Positions 17,252 through 18,765 of a DNA stretch of 18,765 nucleotides are shown here, piece by piece. The DNA comes from DASTYK01 sp964384585. GTDB lineage: Bacteria > Gemmatimonadota > Gemmatimonadetes > Longimicrobiales > RSA9. The position numbers were made by a program, and so were the translations under genes. The stretch spans positions 1 through 18,765 of the forward strand of contig CAYLME010000062.1 in assembly GCA_964384585.1 (NCBI GenBank), in the 5' to 3' direction. Each line of letters opens with the position of its first letter. Within the stretch, counting starts at the first letter, position 1. The notes under the pieces were generated by a model. That model ran no database searches, was not told the origin of the DNA, and saw nothing but the letters and a program-made list of their open reading frames with translations.

Positions 17252-17752
17252 TCAATCCGCTGAATGATTCTGCGTATCGATACCGCGCAGCAACGCTATC
17301 GCATGCGCGACGAGCGGCTCGAGTACGGTGAGTCCGTCGCGCACGCCGCCGGTGCTGCCCGGCAGATTCACGATCAGGGTGCTGCCACGCAGGCCGGCAA
17401 TACCACGAGAGAGAAACGCATACGGCGTCGCGGCAGCACCGTGCGCACGAATCGCCTCCGGTATGCCGGGCACATCGCGCTCGATGACGGCGCGCGTCGC
17501 CTCCGGCGTCACGTCGCGCGCGGTGAAGCCGGTGCCGCCGGTCGTGATCACGAGTTCGGCGCCCGCCTGATCGACGAGCCGTAGCAGTGCGGCCGTGATC
17601 GCAGCGGCGTCGTCGTTCACGACGTGATGTGCGATCAGGGTGCGCGGCGGCACCTCCGCCCATGCCGCGAGCGCTGCGCCGCTCGTGTCCTCACGCCTGC
17701 CCGACGCAACGCCATCAGAGATGGTCAGAACTGCAACGCGGACCGTCTGCAC
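17252..17752 (-). CDS. mogA: MogA/MoaB-family molybdopterin-binding protein
   Basis: Cytosolic MoCF_biosynth-domain protein, probably molybdopterin adenylyltransferase of molybdenum-cofactor synthesis. It has 166 residues. Visible motifs are the N-terminal LTISDG, the pterin-binding TTGGTGFTARDVTPEAT (69-85) and NLPGSTGGVRDGL near 129-141. The TARDVTPEAT wording is closer to MogA, while the short length is closer to MoaB, so the exact subtype is open. It starts with GTG (17750-17752), overlapping the gcvT stop by one base (TAGTG), which suggests translational coupling. No other molybdenum-cofactor gene is in the window. Confidence 0.88.
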   Translation of the reverse strand: MQTVRVAVLTISDGVASGRREDTSGAALAAWAEVPPRTLIAHHVVNDDAAAITAALLRLVDQAGAELVITTGGTGFTARDVTPEATRAVIERDVPGIPEAIRAHGAAATPYAFLSRGIAGLRGSTLIVNLPGSTGGVRDGLTVLEPLVAHAIALLRGIDTQNHSAD

Positions 17753-18765
17753 TACTTCCGCGCCGTTCCGTCCTTGTAGAACGGCGGCCGCACGATCTCC
17801 GCCGGCACCGCCTTGCCGCGCACCATCACTTCGATCATCGTGCCCGGCCGGGCCGCTTCGACCGGCACGTACGCGAGGCCGACTCCCTTCTCGAGCGATG
17901 GCGCGTGCACGCCGCTCGTCACCTCGCCGGCCGGCTCGCCGTCGATGCGGATCTCATAGCCGTGACGCGGGAAGCCACGCTCCTGCAGCACGAATGCGAC
18001 GAGGCGGTCGCGCACGCCGTCGCTCTTCTGCTTCTGCAACGCTTCGCGGCCGACGAACTCGCCCTTGTCGAGTTTCGTAACCCAGCCGAGTCCCGCTTCG
18101 AGTGGTGTGCGGCGCTCGTCCAGGTCGTTGCCGTAGAGGATGTAGCCCATCTCCAGGCGCAGTGAGTCGCGCGCGCCGAGACCGACCGGCAGCACACCGT
18201 CGTCCTGGCCGGCCTCGAGGATGCGCGTCCATACCCGTACCGCGCTGTCGGCCGGCAGATACAGCTCGAAGCCGTCCTCACCCGTATAGCCGGTGCGGCT
18301 GATGATCGTGGGCACGTCCGCGACGTCGCCCTCGGCAAAGTGGTAGTATGCGATCGTATTGAGCTGCGCCTCGGTCAGCCGCTCCAGCACCCGCTGCGCA
18401 CGCGGGCCCTGCAACGCGAGCAGTGCAGTCTCGTCGGAGCGGTCGATGACCTGTGTGCCGAAACGCTCCGCATACTGCATGATGTGGTCGCGGTCCTTGT
18501 CCTTGTTCGACGCGTTCACGACGACGAGGTAATGATCCTCGAAGCGGTACACGATGCAGTCGTCGATCGCGCCGCCGTCCTCGTTGCACAGCACGGTGTA
18601 TTGCGCCTGGCCGACGGCGATCTTCGATGCGTCGTTCGTCGTCACGTACTGGAGCAGGCCGAGCGCGTCACCGCCGCGAATCTCGAGCTCACCCATGTGG
18701 GAGACGTCGAACAGGCCGGCGCGTTCGCGCACCGCCTTGTGCTCCTGAATGATGCCTGTTGGATA
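17752..18765 (-). CDS. gcvT: Aminomethyltransferase, T-protein of the glycine cleavage system (5' end cut off)
   Basis: Takes the aminomethyl group from the lipoylated H-protein and transfers it to tetrahydrofolate, releasing ammonia. 337 residues are visible; the frame is open to the right edge, where it reads YPTGIIQEHKAVRERAGLFD, the family's usual region about 30 residues in. Thus a GTG at 18732 is internal, not the start. Further motifs are DVSHMGE, QYTVLCNEDGGAIDD, NASNKDKD (the folate-side loop), ALQGP, SRTGYTGEDGFELY, GLGARDSLRLEMGY and the C-terminal GEVTSGVHAPSL. It overlaps the MogA-like gene by one base. The rest of the glycine cleavage genes are not visible and may lie to the right. 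Confidence 0.96.
   Translation of the reverse strand, partial: YPTGIIQEHKAVRERAGLFDVSHMGELEIRGGDALGLLQYVTTNDASKIAVGQAQYTVLCNEDGGAIDDCIVYRFEDHYLVVVNASNKDKDRDHIMQYAERFGTQVIDRSDETALLALQGPRAQRVLERLTEAQLNTIAYYHFAEGDVADVPTIISRTGYTGEDGFELYLPADSAVRVWTRILEAGQDDGVLPVGLGARDSLRLEMGYILYGNDLDERRTPLEAGLGWVTKLDKGEFVGREALQKQKSDGVRDRLVAFVLQERGFPRHGYEIRIDGEPAGEVTSGVHAPSLEKGVGLAYVPVEAARPGTMIEVMVRGKAVPAEIVRPPFYKDGTARK

Noticed and set aside
17244..17255. Tandem TGTCAA (TTGACATTGACA on the minus strand) before the sigma-54 regulator
   Set aside because: As a -35 box it would place the -10 box inside the coding region with no match there, and part of it overlaps the stop codon of the preceding gene.

Overview
The window reads as a gene-dense, high-G+C (about two thirds G+C by eye) bacterial chromosome segment made almost entirely of housekeeping genes. 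I see no transposase, phage gene, CRISPR array or sign of recent transfer. The lineage cannot be fixed from sequence alone. The rhomboid N-terminus, the NtrC-type regulator ending in a Fis helix-turn-helix, the tRNA-Leu/tig/clpP/clpX order and the G+C-rich codon use would fit Gemmatimonadota or a similar deep Gram-negative lineage. Two lipobox signal peptides and a periplasmic-type HtrA suggest an envelope with a periplasm.

Left part (1-4048): the 5' part of a SpoU/TrmH-family RNA methyltransferase (minus, running off the left edge) diverges from an M48 lipoprotein metallopeptidase (plus). The peptidase gene is followed by a hairpin terminator and then thiD (plus). The 3' end of thiD overlaps, tail to tail, the 3' end of a family-5 solute-binding lipoprotein gene (minus).

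Middle-left (2384-7432, minus): an apparent operon, transcribed right to left, of rhomboid protease, NupC-type nucleoside transporter, purine nucleoside phosphorylase and solute-binding lipoprotein. Gaps are 10 bp, 40 bp and an ATGA overlap. A good sigma-70-like promoter (TTGACA, 18 bp, TATTCT) lies just upstream of the rhomboid gene. Uptake plus phosphorolysis of nucleosides is the obvious shared theme.

Middle-right (7636-15557, plus): a protein-quality-control block of dnaK, an HtrA/Deg protease, tRNA-Leu(UAG), tig (trigger factor), clpP, clpX and the ribosome-assembly GTPase engB. DnaK ends in a clear hairpin. The tRNA has its own extended -10 promoter and lies 27 bp upstream of tig, so it may be co-transcribed with the tig-clpP-clpX series.

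Right part (15629-18765, minus): gcvT (5' end cut by the window edge), a MogA/MoaB-family protein overlapping it by one base, and 15 bp further an NtrC-type sigma-54 activator whose receiver domain has lost the phosphorylatable aspartate. A strong hairpin separates this operon from the convergent engB.

Nothing here is convincingly a new defence or mobile system. The points most worth a second look are the degenerate-receiver sigma-54 activator coupled to gcvT, the trigger factor with an eroded peptidyl-prolyl isomerase site, the extra N-terminal region on the nucleoside transporter, the orphan solute-binding lipoprotein coupled to PNP, and the coding overlap between convergent thiD and that lipoprotein.
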